Counted from the stretch's first letter, positions 37,816 through 47,766 are shown. The stretch: 64,000 nt of DNA from Paenibacillus hunanensis (GCF_014645615.1 NZ_BMMB01000004.1:496001-560000); one strand, 5' to 3'. Made by a program: numbers and translations. Notes: generated from the sequence alone by a model not told the origin.

Positions 37816-38196
37816 ATGGGAACGTTTGATAAGCGCAATTTGGTATTTAGTACACTATTATTAGTTGCTGCCGTGATCTGGATCAGTGCCTTTGCCAGTG
37901 AAGCCAGACTGGAACGACAGGTCGAAGCCTATCTGGTGAATGAGCGACAGTATAGTGTGGAGGATATCGATTATATGAAAGCCAGCTTTGGACTGAGTCC
38001 GATGATCGGGGTAGAGGTGCATTTTAAGGATGATCCGGATGCGCGTTATTTCTATACACGAAATGATGGCATGATCACCCAGTATAATGCTGGCCCACGT
38101 GACGGTATTGATCTACACCATAGCTATGCGTATAAGCATAAAGAAGAAGAGATTGAAGCACGAGAGCATATTCCAGTGCAATTGGCTATGAAATAA
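37816..38196 (+). CDS. DUF3139-like small membrane-anchored protein
   Basis: The ATG at 37816 is preceded by GGAGGGG; upstream in-frame codons are not needed. The product of 126 residues has an N-terminal membrane segment (LVFSTLLLVAAVIWISAFA) and a small extracytoplasmic domain with VEAYLVNERQY, VEVHFKDDPDARYFYTRNDGMI, the pattern of DUF3139 proteins. Their function is unknown. It is followed by a strong terminator. Confidence 0.75.
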   Translation: MGTFDKRNLVFSTLLLVAAVIWISAFASEARLERQVEAYLVNERQYSVEDIDYMKASFGLSPMIGVEVHFKDDPDARYFYTRNDGMITQYNAGPRDGIDLHHSYAYKHKEEEIEAREHIPVQLAMK

Positions 38197-38245
38197 GTAG
38201 TCATTGTATGATAATGTGCCGCAGATCGCAGAGCTAGCAATAGGA

Positions 38246-38312
38246 GTACCTCCAGCAACGAGCCGCCTTGTCAAAGGTTGGGATACGAGGCTGGAGGTAC
38301 TTTTTCTTTTTT
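38246..38312 (+). terminator. Strong intrinsic terminator after the DUF3139 gene
   Basis: GTACCTCCAGC (38246-38256) pairs perfectly with GCTGGAGGTAC (38290-38300) and is followed by a run of eleven T interrupted by one C. Confidence 0.85.
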
Positions 38313-38382
38313 GGAAGATGCAAGGTTTTGTATTATGGCAGTGATCTTATAAAATGGATTCGATGTGCCCGTATTCATATCA

Positions 38383-39219
<837 letters not shown>

Positions 39220-39312
39220 GTCGTCCACCTCCTATAATAGAAGACGGAAAGAAAATCCATTTTGTTCCTAAATTTCTTGTACATAGAAATAAAGCAGAAC
39301 GGAGATGAATTG

Positions 39313-39774
39313 ATGTATCATTCATTGCAGGCACGTCTGGAGCAATACCCTTACAGTCATACCCAAAATGCAGCTTCACCTGAATGGATTGCAGAGGCAG
39401 AGCAGGAGCTTGGCTATCGTTTACCGGACTCATATGTATGGTGGCTGACGCATTATGGATCACTATTTTTCAATCGGCAGGATGGGGTATATAGTCTAGC
39501 ACCGCCAGATTTTCGCGAGGATGCGATCGATGATCTGCTGTATAACCATCGTCTGGATGCAGAGGCAGATTGGATACCGGATGGCAGATTATACATCTAC
39601 CGTCCAGATGAGGATGAGAGCTATTATTGGGATGTAAGTGCGCCTGTCCACGAGCCAGGTATCGCGGTAGAATACCCGATTATGCGTGTCGATATGCTGG
39701 ACGGATCAGAAGACGTATATGCGAGAAGTTTTGCCGAATTTGTAGAGCAGATGCTGACAACACGCGGATATTAA
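39313..39774 (+). CDS. SMI1/KNR4 (SUKH-1) family immunity-like protein
   Basis: The ATG at 39313, preceded by GGAGATG, is preferred to 39262. The 153-residue product shows SUKH signatures: EWIAEAEQELGYRLPDSYVWWLTHYGSLFF near the N-terminus and ARSFAEFVEQML at the end. SUKH proteins neutralise polymorphic toxins, usually nucleases or deaminases, in contact-dependent competition. No toxin gene is adjacent, so it may be an orphan immunity gene. A small membrane protein gene follows on the same strand. Confidence 0.82.
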   Translation: MYHSLQARLEQYPYSHTQNAASPEWIAEAEQELGYRLPDSYVWWLTHYGSLFFNRQDGVYSLAPPDFREDAIDDLLYNHRLDAEADWIPDGRLYIYRPDEDESYYWDVSAPVHEPGIAVEYPIMRVDMLDGSEDVYARSFAEFVEQMLTTRGY

Positions 39775-39824
39775 GTGGAAAAATGGATAGAGCATAGTAG
39801 CATATATGCAGTCAGGAGGTTTAT

Positions 39825-40064
39825 ATGAGTACATTTGAAAAGCTATTGATCAAGTACATGATCTATGGGTTTGCAGCGGGTTTGTTTTATTCCTTTTTAG
39901 CGAACCGAGTCGTAGCCGTATCAACAACAGATCCAAGTGCTGTTATGCGTTCAACACTGAGCGACTATATTATGGATGCGTTGTTTAATGGGACATTGGT
40001 AAGTATCATTGCGGGTGCCTTTTTTGCCATTTGTTACTGGGCGAATCGACCGCTAAAGCGTTGA
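39825..40064 (+). CDS. Small two-span membrane protein (79 aa)
   Basis: AGGAGG precedes the ATG. The product has two hydrophobic segments (about 9-27 and 51-72) and a basic C-terminus (NRPLKR). No family is recognised. It lies between the SUKH-like and GNAT genes, all on the + strand with short gaps, which suggests one transcript. Confidence 0.7.
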   Translation: MSTFEKLLIKYMIYGFAAGLFYSFLANRVVAVSTTDPSAVMRSTLSDYIMDALFNGTLVSIIAGAFFAICYWANRPLKR

Positions 40065-40086
40065 AGATGAGGGAGAGCTGACTCAG

Positions 40087-40599
40087 ATGAAGAATACAGA
40101 GCAAGCGAGTACGAGTACCGATGCAACAACCTATCAATACCGCAAATTGCAGGGACTGCCCGAAGCCGAGCTGCTACAGCGCATCGCCCGGCTGCACGAG
40201 TCGATATTCGCAGATCCACAGGACGTTGGACTGATTCAGAAAATACATAATAATGTCACGATACAGGATATGGATCAGCTACTCATGATCGTGGCGCTGG
40301 ATGGAGATCAAGTGGTTGGCTATAAAATTGGCTATCCATTGATGGAAGATGAGCATACCTTTTACAGCTGGCTCGGCGGTGTCAATCCTGCCTATCGTCA
40401 GCAGGGCATCGCATCCCGACTTATGGACGAGCAGCATGAGCACCTGCGAGAGCAAGGATATCGCAAAGTCCAGACGAAGACGATGAATCGCTGGCGCAAT
40501 ATGCTGCTGCTCAATATTCAATATGGATTCGATATTGTAGATACAGTTACCGATGCACGGGGGATGTTCAAGATTGTGATGGAGAAGGAACTCATGTAG
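40087..40599 (+). CDS. GNAT-family N-acetyltransferase
   Basis: The 170-residue product has the acetyl-CoA-binding motif (SWLGGVNPAYRQQGIASRLM, about 97-116) followed by LREQGYRKVQTKT and NMLLLNIQYGFDI, the usual C-terminal GNAT pattern. It transfers an acetyl group from acetyl-CoA to an amine; the substrate is unknown. A GAGGGAGAG sequence lies upstream of the ATG at slightly long distance. Confidence 0.9.
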   Translation: MKNTEQASTSTDATTYQYRKLQGLPEAELLQRIARLHESIFADPQDVGLIQKIHNNVTIQDMDQLLMIVALDGDQVVGYKIGYPLMEDEHTFYSWLGGVNPAYRQQGIASRLMDEQHEHLREQGYRKVQTKTMNRWRNMLLLNIQYGFDIVDTVTDARGMFKIVMEKELM

Positions 40600-40680
40600 T
40601 GAGAGTGGTGAGTAGGATCAGAGCTGAACGTCACAGCGCTTTGGAATGATAGATTCGTTATAAAAGGTACACATCATACG

Positions 40681-40718
40681 AAAAGGCAGATCAGTCTACA
40701 CTGGTCTGCCTTTTGCTA
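40681..40718 (+). terminator. Intrinsic terminator after the GNAT gene
   Basis: AAAAGGCAGATCAG (40681-40694) pairs with CTGGTCTGCCTTTT (40701-40714), one G-T pair, loop of six. Confidence 0.82.
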
Positions 40719-40983
40719 TATATGCATAACAGGGACGATTAGACAAAAAGGAATCAATTGAAAAAAAATAAAATAAATATATTTCATACATAATCTAGCA
40801 AAATAGGTATTTCCATAATAGTGCAAAAGATGTATTATGAAGAAGATTAAGCAATATATTCACCTCTTATGGCACCTGTCCATATACCTATACAGTTAAA
40901 ATATATTCTCCGTTAGTATTCCAGAAGCACTGGAAGCAGAGCAGAAGTAGCGCGGAATCGGCGGCAACAAGGAGATAGCACAT
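40715..40983. other. AT-rich upstream region of the NERD-helicase gene
   Basis: About 270 bases, AT-rich, without an open frame. It presumably holds the promoter of the defence-type island; no hexamer pair is convincing enough to mark. Confidence 0.4.
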
Positions 40984-42948
40984 ATGGCATACATGATTCC
41001 AGAAACGATTCCTGGTTCAGCCACCCAGGGAGAACGCATTCTATTCAACACCTTCCGCAAACATCTTCCCGACAACTATATTGTCTACTATGAACCCCAT
41101 ATCAATAACGGTCAGCATCGAAGACCAGACTATGTCATTATCGGCCCCGATCTCGGTCTGCTCGTACTGGAGGTAAAGGATTATACCGAGAGTACGCTGC
41201 ACATGCTCAGCCCGGATGAATGGCAATTACATACACAAAAAGGCACCGGAAGTTTGGAAACCGTGAAAAACCCCATCACTCAGGCGCGTAACTACGCCTT
41301 CCATATTCATAATAAATTGAAAAAAGACCGTAACCTGCTCCAGCAGGAAGGCGCTTATGCGAATAGTCTCAAATTCCGTTATGGCTATGGCGTCGTCTTC
41401 ACTCGGATGAAAGAAGTGCATATGATTCGCAGTGAAATTCATCGCTGTATCGATCTCAATCTGGTACTCACTCGTGAGCAGATTGATCCAGATGACGAGC
41501 AATTTGATGCAGATCATCTGCTCGAACGGATGAGTAATATGTTCCCGATTCCTTTTCATCAACGCCAGTGGCTCAGTGAGGAGGATATGACAGCTATTCG
41601 GTATCACTTATTTCCCGAAGTACGTATCCGTGCAGATATTCAACATCGCGGCTATTACCAGGATGATGTATTGCTGTCGTTACATAATATTCAGGCGATG
41701 GATCTGCATCAGGAGTCACTTGCCCGTCAGCTCGGCGATCGGCATCGACTCATTCGTGGCGTGGCAGGAAGTGGCAAGACGCTGGTGCTCGCTACACGAG
41801 CACGCACTCTTTTGCGAGAGCATCCCGATTGGCGCATTCTTGTACTCTGCTACGGTAGCCCGTTATCGTGCAATATTCGTAGCATGATCATGCACAAGTT
41901 GCGCGAACCGGAGGATCTATTCGAATGGTCAGCAATGGAAGCAATAGGTGAAGGCGAGCAGACCAATGAGACATGGCAGGAGCAGCTTGAGATTGGTACG
42001 TTCCATGATTGGATGTATAAGCACTTTCCATTGAAATTCTCTATGAGTGAAAAGGAAAACGAACGGCAAATTCAGGAGCTGCTGGATCAGCTGGAAAATG
42101 GAACTATTACTGCACCACAGTACGATGCGATTCTCATCGACGAAGGTCAAGATCTGGAACACCAATGGCTGGAGCTCATCACAAAGTCACTGAATCCAGA
42201 CACGCAATCCCTGGTGATCGTTGAGGACAAAGCACAAAAGATATTCCGCCGCAAAGTCAGTCTCTCTCGTAACACCGGACTCGATTTCCGTGGACGTTCC
42301 AAAATATTAAACATCAACTATCGCAACACATCGCAGATCGTTCATTTTGCATGGGAATTCTATCGCTCTCATTCCAAGCTCAAAGACAAATTTCAGAATA
42401 CGATCACCGCAAGTGATGTCGCAGAGATCATCCCACCTCAAGGCACCAAACGCAAAGGCCCTGAGCCACAGATGCGCCACTGCTCGTCGATCGAAGACGA
42501 GATGAAGTGGGTGACCGAGCAAATCCAGTATTTGCATCGGGAAAAGAAGGTTGCATACGCTGATATGGCGATTCTGTATCGGGTGAAGGGAAGCTACAAA
42601 AACGCCTTTATCGTCGATGCGATTCGTCAAGGCTTGCAGCAAAGCGAGATTCCATTCAACTGGTTCGCTGAGAATAAACGAACGAAGGATCGCTTTGATC
42701 GTTATGAAGCGACCGTGAAGATTTCGACGATTGATAGTGCGAAGGGAATGGACTTCCGAGCGGTGTTCATCGTGAACGTGGATGGCATGCCGAGAGAGAA
42801 GGCGAAGGATGAGGAATGGGATGAAGAAGTGTCGCGATTTTATATTGGCATGACACGGGCGATGGAGTATTTGTATTTGAGTTATAGCCGGGTGGAAGGG
42901 TTCGCGAAGTGGGTGGATGAGAAGGCTCGTCTGGCTACGGGAAAATGA
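40984..42948 (+). CDS. NERD nuclease domain - UvrD-like helicase fusion
   Basis: The 654-residue protein starts with a NERD domain (residues ~10-200). GQHRRPDYVIIG..LGLLVLEVKDY carries a PD-(D/E)xK-like Asp and the ExK dyad. A superfamily 1 helicase follows: Walker A GVAGSGKT (about 260), Walker B DAILIDEGQDLEHQW (about 380), and C-terminal motifs STIDSAKGMDFRAVF and RFYIGMTRAMEYLYLSYS. Such proteins process foreign or damaged DNA and frequently occur in defence islands. AGGAG precedes the ATG. It is 46 bases from the Mrr-like gene, and both have G+C like the rest of the chromosome. Confidence 0.9.
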   Translation: MAYMIPETIPGSATQGERILFNTFRKHLPDNYIVYYEPHINNGQHRRPDYVIIGPDLGLLVLEVKDYTESTLHMLSPDEWQLHTQKGTGSLETVKNPITQARNYAFHIHNKLKKDRNLLQQEGAYANSLKFRYGYGVVFTRMKEVHMIRSEIHRCIDLNLVLTREQIDPDDEQFDADHLLERMSNMFPIPFHQRQWLSEEDMTAIRYHLFPEVRIRADIQHRGYYQDDVLLSLHNIQAMDLHQESLARQLGDRHRLIRGVAGSGKTLVLATRARTLLREHPDWRILVLCYGSPLSCNIRSMIMHKLREPEDLFEWSAMEAIGEGEQTNETWQEQLEIGTFHDWMYKHFPLKFSMSEKENERQIQELLDQLENGTITAPQYDAILIDEGQDLEHQWLELITKSLNPDTQSLVIVEDKAQKIFRRKVSLSRNTGLDFRGRSKILNINYRNTSQIVHFAWEFYRSHSKLKDKFQNTITASDVAEIIPPQGTKRKGPEPQMRHCSSIEDEMKWVTEQIQYLHREKKVAYADMAILYRVKGSYKNAFIVDAIRQGLQQSEIPFNWFAENKRTKDRFDRYEATVKISTIDSAKGMDFRAVFIVNVDGMPREKAKDEEWDEEVSRFYIGMTRAMEYLYLSYSRVEGFAKWVDEKARLATGK

Positions 42949-42994
42949 TCGGATTTATTTTAAATAGACAATAGAGGCAAAAGGGGAAGTCGAC

Positions 42995-43561
42995 ATGGCA
43001 CGTAGACGAAGCAAAAAGAAACAGCAACAGGAAACCGTTAATGCGATGGGAGCGCTTGTTGTACTGATTGGGTCAGGGACTTTATATTTTACGAAAAGTC
43101 TGGTGGCAGCGGCAGTCATTATCGTGATCGGCGTGATTGTCATCGCTATGATCGCTTATCTGATTCATGAAGCCAAAGTATCAAGATTACGGCGCTCAGG
43201 AATCGAACAGATCGACAAGATGGATGGGATTCAGTTTGAGAAGTATTTGGAACAGTTGTTTCGTTTGCAGGGATACAAGGCAAATATGACACGTGCGCAA
43301 GGTGATTACGGTGCTGATCTGGTGATTAGCCGCAATGGCGAGAAGATCGTAGTGCAAGCGAAGCGGTATAGCAAGAATGTTGGATTAAAGGCTGTGCAAG
43401 AGGTTCATGGTGCAATTGCCCATTATAAAGCATCGGCTGGCTGGGTTGTGACGAACAGCGGGTATACGCAGCAGGCTAGGAATTTGGCGGTGTCTAATAA
43501 TGTACGGTTGATTGGGCGGGATGAGTTGGTGGAGATGATATTGCTAGTGAAAAATAAATAA
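42995..43561 (+). CDS. Membrane-anchored Mrr-like restriction endonuclease
   Basis: The 188-residue product has a basic N-terminus (ARRRSKKKQQQ), two membrane segments (about 17-36 and 40-62), then an Mrr_cat domain: MDGIQFEKYLEQLFRLQGY, TRAQGDYGADLVI and VVQAKRYSKNVG, providing the Asp and Q-A-K catalytic residues. Such membrane-tethered nucleases are widespread in Bacillota and may act on DNA entering the cell; methylation dependence cannot be inferred. AGGGGAAG precedes the ATG. The AT-rich three-gene operon starts 70 bases downstream. Confidence 0.88.
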   Translation: MARRRSKKKQQQETVNAMGALVVLIGSGTLYFTKSLVAAAVIIVIGVIVIAMIAYLIHEAKVSRLRRSGIEQIDKMDGIQFEKYLEQLFRLQGYKANMTRAQGDYGADLVISRNGEKIVVQAKRYSKNVGLKAVQEVHGAIAHYKASAGWVVTNSGYTQQARNLAVSNNVRLIGRDELVEMILLVKNK

Positions 43562-43631
43562 AAGCAAAGGATGTATTCAAGTAAATTATTAGTGTAGTAG
43601 TTGTTATTAAATTAGTGATAGGAGAGATACT

Positions 43632-44894
43632 TTGAGTTCATTTCAAGATAAAACAAGTGCAAATGATAAGTCTGTAGGATTCGACTACCAATATTATTAT
43701 TTTCTTTATCTTTTACTAGGCTTAGAAGAAGGAGAATCAATTGGCTTAGAGGTAAAAGATGATGTTCATATTGATTTAAATGATGGTAGACAAATACTAA
43801 TTCAATTAAAACATACAATACAAAATAATGCTCAAGGCATTCCTATAAATATCACCCAAATGGATAAGGATATTTGGAAGACAATCTATACTTGGACCAA
43901 TATAATAAATGATCCTATCGAAGGACGTAACACTCAGGCGAAACAGTTTGAGTTCATTAAAAAAACTAATTTCGTATTAGTAACTAATAAATCTAGTAAT
44001 GCTCAAAATATTTTATTGTCTAAGATAATAGAATTTAAATCTGGAAAACTAAAAGTTCAGGGTTTGTACGATTATATAGAACAATTAGGATCTACTTCTT
44101 TAGATGAAAAAATCAAAAAGTATATACAGTTATTACTATTACAAAAAAAGGAATGGTTGTCTAAATTTTTTAATAATTTTAATTTTAATTTAGATGAAGA
44201 TGATTTAGTAGAAAAAATAAAATCTAAAATACGGACTAAATATGTGAAAAACGAAAAAATAGATTATGTTTTTAGCATGTTAGATAGTAAATTAAGAGAA
44301 AAAAATTATATTAATACTAAAAAAGCACAAAAAATATTAATTAGTTTTGAAGATGTTTATCAAGAGTTTAGGACGGTTTTTGAAGCTGGGCAAGATAATT
44401 CACTGCCTAGAATAAACAAAGAAATAGAGATTAACGTACCGTTAAAAGAACAGGTGTTCATCAAGCAACTTATTGATATGTATCTATTATCACCAGACAA
44501 TCAAAAGCAAATGCTCGAATATACAACAGCCATGATGGAATCACATAATAATTTTGAATATTGGCATAAGCAAGGATTGATTACAAGAGATCAAATAAAT
44601 AAATTCCATGCAAATAGTGTAGAGACCTGGAAAATTATTCACGAAGAAGCTCATCAAGATTTTATAATCCAATTAAATAAAGGTGATAGCAATTTAAATG
44701 AAAGTGAATTAGAAAAAGCTGCAGCTACGTGCTTCAATCAAACAAGAAAAAAGATACTTGAATTTGAGAAACATAGTCTAGATACTGCAATGAGTAATGG
44801 ACAATATTATTTTTTGTCTAATATACCTAAAATTGGATGGCATTTACGATGGAAAGAAAAATATATAATTGAGAGGGGAGTTAAAAATGATTAA
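43632..44894 (+). CDS. ABC-3C effector: DUF4297-like nuclease with ABC-3C C-terminal domain
   Basis: AGGAGAG precedes a TTG start. The N-terminal ~120 residues resemble the DUF4297/Cap4 type of PD-(D/E)xK fold: SVGFDYQYYYFLYLLL, then LEVKDDVHID (about 39-48) and LIQLKHT (about 57-63) giving the Asp and QxK catalytic residues. The middle is helical. The C-terminus (from ~275) has MYLLSPDNQKQM..., NFEYWHKQGLI, YYFLSNIPKIGWHLRWKEKY, the domain that joins these effectors to ABC-3C systems. The predicted role is DNA cleavage once the ATPase detects invasion. The gene is strongly AT-rich and overlaps the next by eight bases. Confidence 0.8.
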   Translation: MSSFQDKTSANDKSVGFDYQYYYFLYLLLGLEEGESIGLEVKDDVHIDLNDGRQILIQLKHTIQNNAQGIPINITQMDKDIWKTIYTWTNIINDPIEGRNTQAKQFEFIKKTNFVLVTNKSSNAQNILLSKIIEFKSGKLKVQGLYDYIEQLGSTSLDEKIKKYIQLLLLQKKEWLSKFFNNFNFNLDEDDLVEKIKSKIRTKYVKNEKIDYVFSMLDSKLREKNYINTKKAQKILISFEDVYQEFRTVFEAGQDNSLPRINKEIEINVPLKEQVFIKQLIDMYLLSPDNQKQMLEYTTAMMESHNNFEYWHKQGLITRDQINKFHANSVETWKIIHEEAHQDFIIQLNKGDSNLNESELEKAAATCFNQTRKKILEFEKHSLDTAMSNGQYYFLSNIPKIGWHLRWKEKYIIERGVKND

Positions 44895-45369
44895 TGATTT
44901 TTTTTATAAGTATAATGAGAAAAAAGAAATATATAATAACGAAGTTTTTGCTGCTCTAGTAATTTATAACGTGATTAAGAAAATGAATACTATAGAGCTA
45001 ACTAAAGCTTTATTAATAATGCCTTTTATTTCGCATAAACAAACAATGAAATTTTTAAAAAATGAGAACACTCGCATTAATGGAATTGAAGAGTTTATAG
45101 TCAAAAAACCAAGATTTTTTTTGAATTTCAATGACAGATACTATTCTCTCCTTACTGTTTCGTTAAATTCTATAATGTTATTAGCCGAATTAGAAGTGGT
45201 ATCTATCGAAAATGATTGGTTGCTGGTCAATGAGATGAAACCTATGGATATTACACTAGAAAATTGTGGCGAAAGAATTTTTGATGTTACAAAAGCAATT
45301 GATAAACTTTCAAAATTATTGAATGAAAAAAAAGAAAATCTATACTTACAATTAAGGGTGGAGCTATGA
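44887..45369 (+). CDS. ABC-3C middle component
   Basis: The ATG at 44887, after AGGGGAG, is preferred to the TTG at 44869; it overlaps the preceding gene by eight bases. The 160-residue product is helical and short, with LTKALLIMPFISHKQTMKFL and a C-terminal ERIFDVTKAIDKLSKLLN...LYLQLRVEL. This matches the size, position and composition of the middle proteins in ABC-three-component operons, which bridge effector and ATPase. Sequence recognition is moderate; the assignment leans on context. Confidence 0.72.
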   Translation: MINDFFYKYNEKKEIYNNEVFAALVIYNVIKKMNTIELTKALLIMPFISHKQTMKFLKNENTRINGIEEFIVKKPRFFLNFNDRYYSLLTVSLNSIMLLAELEVVSIENDWLLVNEMKPMDITLENCGERIFDVTKAIDKLSKLLNEKKENLYLQLRVEL

Positions 45370-47243
45370 AATTTATAATAAAAGAATTAGTCCTATGGTT
45401 AAAAAACGGAAACAAAAGAACAATCAAATTTGAAGCAAATAAAGTTAATGTAATAACAGGTGATAGTGGGACAGGAAAATCAGTTATACTTGAAATAATA
45501 GATTATTGTTTCTTTGGAAGTAAAAGTAGAATTCCTGATGAGAAAATAAATGATAATATTTTATGGTATGGTATAAAATTTGAGGTAAATGATAAAGTTT
45601 TTACTATTGCAAGGGGAGCATTAAATATAAATAGATATGCAAGCAAACAATATTATTTTTCAGCAGTGGGAGATGTTCCTGATATATTGCGAATGAATAT
45701 AGGTGAGAATGAATTAAAAAGCATTATAGAAAGAGAATTTTCTATTGATAGCAATGTTGTAGTACCATATGGAGGGAAAAAAATCAAAAGTGGTAGTAAA
45801 ATTTCTTTGAGATATTTTTTTCTGTTTAATACTCAATCAGGAGACACCATTGATCATACGGAAGTTTTTTTCGATAAATCAAATGATGTAAAATATGTAG
45901 AAGCTCTTCATCGTGTATTTGATTTGGCTACAGGGATCGATAATGTGAAAAACATTTTAATAAAAGAGAAAATTGAAAATTTAGAAAAAGAATTAGTAAG
46001 ATTTGAGAAAAAAAAGTTGGCACTTCAAAATAGATTTAATATTTATGAGAAAGAAATGAGAAATTTAATTAAAAAAGCTAAAGAATTTGAATTAATCCCT
46101 ATAGAAATAAATAACTTTGAGAGTGATATTTTGAATCTTGAGAAGATAATTATTGAGATTAAAGACTTGAAATCTTCGGAGAATCTAAAAACATTTAATA
46201 CATTACAAGATGAAAAAAGGACAATTCAAAGAGAACTGCGAAATTTAGAGAAATTTAAAGATCAGTACAAAAAGTACGAGGAACTAGAAAAAGAAAATTT
46301 AGAAAGCCTAAAACCAGTAGAATTTATAAAAAGTAATTATAGTTTAATAATTAAACATCCTGAGATAGAAGATATTATAAACATTCTAAATAATGAAATG
46401 AGGGACATAAAAAAAGAGATAACTGCTAAAAAGCCTTTCGATATAAATGTAGAAGATGAAATTAAAGAATTGAAAATAAAGCTAAAAGGTGTAATGAGTA
46501 AGCTTGAAGATTATCCTCTTCATGAGGAAAATTTTGCAACAGAAATTCAAAAATATATATTTATGGGTGAGATAAAAACAAAATTAGAGTTTTATCGTAA
46601 CGTTGATAGTCCCGACTTTGAAGAGGAAAAAATTCAACAAACACAAATTGAACTAAAATCTTTAAAAGAAAAATTAGGTAAACAAAGTCTTGAAAAAGAG
46701 TTAGTGATAAATTTATTAGAAGAATTTATTGGTAACTATTTGCGTGAATCTGGAGAAGTATTTGGAATTTATCAAGATTACTTACCTGTTTTTAACTATA
46801 AAGAAAAAAATCTTCATTTAAAAAAGCCTGGTGCTTTGGTTTCGTCAATTGTTGGTAGTAGTTCTAATCATATGTTTATGCATTTATGTTTTATGTTAGG
46901 ATTACATGAATTAATTATTTTTAACAAAGCTCCTTTTGTTCCTAGTTTGTTAATTTTAGATCAACCAAGCAGACCTTATTATGGTGATAAAGAAAAAAAG
47001 CAGGAAAATACTAAGGATTGGATGGAAATTCCTGCGGATGATAAGAGTAAAATTACTACAGCGTTTAAATTACTAAATACCTTTATAAGCAAAATGAATA
47101 TTAATTACGAAGCTGATTTTCAAATTATTGTGTTGGAACATATTCCTTCAACAATTTGGACAGAGGCAGGATTAGAAAATGTTGTATTAGTAGATCGTGA
47201 GTTTGAGAATGGTAATGCCTTAATACCGGAATGGCTAATTTAA
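45366..47243 (+). CDS. ABC-3C ATPase (DUF3732, Rad50-like)
   Basis: The 625-residue protein has Walker A TGDSGTGKS (31-39), a long coiled coil (about 195-460), an ABC-signature-like region SSNHMFMHLCFMLGLHEL (about 497) and Walker B LILDQPSRPYYG (about 530), the diagnostic C-terminal motif of DUF3732. Like Rad50/SMC it probably dimerises around ATP and senses a nucleic acid structure, then licenses the nuclease effector. The start overlaps the preceding stop by four bases (ATGA). The gene shares the low G+C of the operon and ends in a strong terminator. Confidence 0.85.
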   Translation: MKFIIKELVLWLKNGNKRTIKFEANKVNVITGDSGTGKSVILEIIDYCFFGSKSRIPDEKINDNILWYGIKFEVNDKVFTIARGALNINRYASKQYYFSAVGDVPDILRMNIGENELKSIIEREFSIDSNVVVPYGGKKIKSGSKISLRYFFLFNTQSGDTIDHTEVFFDKSNDVKYVEALHRVFDLATGIDNVKNILIKEKIENLEKELVRFEKKKLALQNRFNIYEKEMRNLIKKAKEFELIPIEINNFESDILNLEKIIIEIKDLKSSENLKTFNTLQDEKRTIQRELRNLEKFKDQYKKYEELEKENLESLKPVEFIKSNYSLIIKHPEIEDIINILNNEMRDIKKEITAKKPFDINVEDEIKELKIKLKGVMSKLEDYPLHEENFATEIQKYIFMGEIKTKLEFYRNVDSPDFEEEKIQQTQIELKSLKEKLGKQSLEKELVINLLEEFIGNYLRESGEVFGIYQDYLPVFNYKEKNLHLKKPGALVSSIVGSSSNHMFMHLCFMLGLHELIIFNKAPFVPSLLILDQPSRPYYGDKEKKQENTKDWMEIPADDKSKITTAFKLLNTFISKMNINYEADFQIIVLEHIPSTIWTEAGLENVVLVDREFENGNALIPEWLI

Positions 47244-47245
47244 AG

Positions 47246-47282
47246 AAAGTGCCTGACGTTTAAGTCAGGCACTTTTATTTTA
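47246..47282. terminator. Bidirectional terminator closing the ABC-3C operon
   Basis: AAAGTGCCTGAC (47246-47257) pairs perfectly with GTCAGGCACTTT (47264-47275), with T-rich sequence on the + side and TTTCTTT on the - side; it also ends the convergent XRE gene, whose stop lies in the second arm. Confidence 0.87.
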
Positions 47283-47601
47283 CAATCCTAATTTTTCTTA
47301 AACCGTCTACTACTATTTTAGCAAGTTGAAGTTCTTCTTTGTTCCAATCGTGGAAATCCATTTTAAATCCATCACTATTATTTTTATAATCTCTTCTTTT
47401 TTTCTCAGATAAATCCAATAAATAATCAACCGATACATCCAATATATTAGACAACTTCACAAGAGTCTGCGAATCAACATCCCTCTTTCCAGTCTCATAA
47501 TTACCATAAGCCTGTCGAGTAATACCTAATTTATTCGCCATATCTTCTTGAGTCAGATTCTGCAATACACGCTCATTTTTTAGTCGTTCACCATTCAGCA
47601 C
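47275..47601 (-). CDS. XRE-family repressor-like regulator
   Basis: The GTG at 47601 is chosen because AGAGGTGATAAC precedes it; the 108-residue product opens with LNGERLKNERVLQNLTQEDMANKLGITRQAYGNYETGKRD, a complete phage-repressor-like helix-turn-helix, and continues VDYLLDLSEKKRRDY with a short C-terminal helix. It is AT-rich like the ABC-3C genes and convergent to them. Two 10-bp direct repeats upstream are candidate operators. It may control the divergent small gene and itself. Confidence 0.88.
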   Translation of the reverse strand: MLNGERLKNERVLQNLTQEDMANKLGITRQAYGNYETGKRDVDSQTLVKLSNILDVSVDYLLDLSEKKRRDYKNNSDGFKMDFHDWNKEELQLAKIVVDGLRKIRIVK

Positions 47602-47628
47602 GTTATCACCTCTATATAATAGAGTATA

Positions 47629-47664
47629 AGGTAACAAAATAGCCAAAAGAATAGAGGTAACAAA
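47629..47664. promoter_or_regulatory. Two direct AGGTAACAAA repeats, candidate operator
   Basis: AGGTAACAAA occurs at 47629-47638 and 47655-47664, 26 bases apart, in the 165-bp gap between the divergent XRE and small genes. Related CAACGATT/CAATCGTTGC words occur at 47663-47672 and 47717-47726. TATAAT (47702-47707) could be the -10 for the + gene, but no good -35 was found. Confidence 0.55.
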
Positions 47665-47766
47665 TCGTTGCTTTTATATAGAAAAAGAAACAAAATGTTG
47701 CTATAATGAGCTAAGAAGCAATCGTTGCGTTGCCTTCTTATTTTGTAATAAAGGAGATTTATACAT

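Noticed and set aside
43562..47282. Transposon or integrase boundaries around the AT-rich island
   Set aside because: I found no flanking direct repeats, terminal inverted repeats, integrase or tRNA target, so the mode of acquisition is left open.
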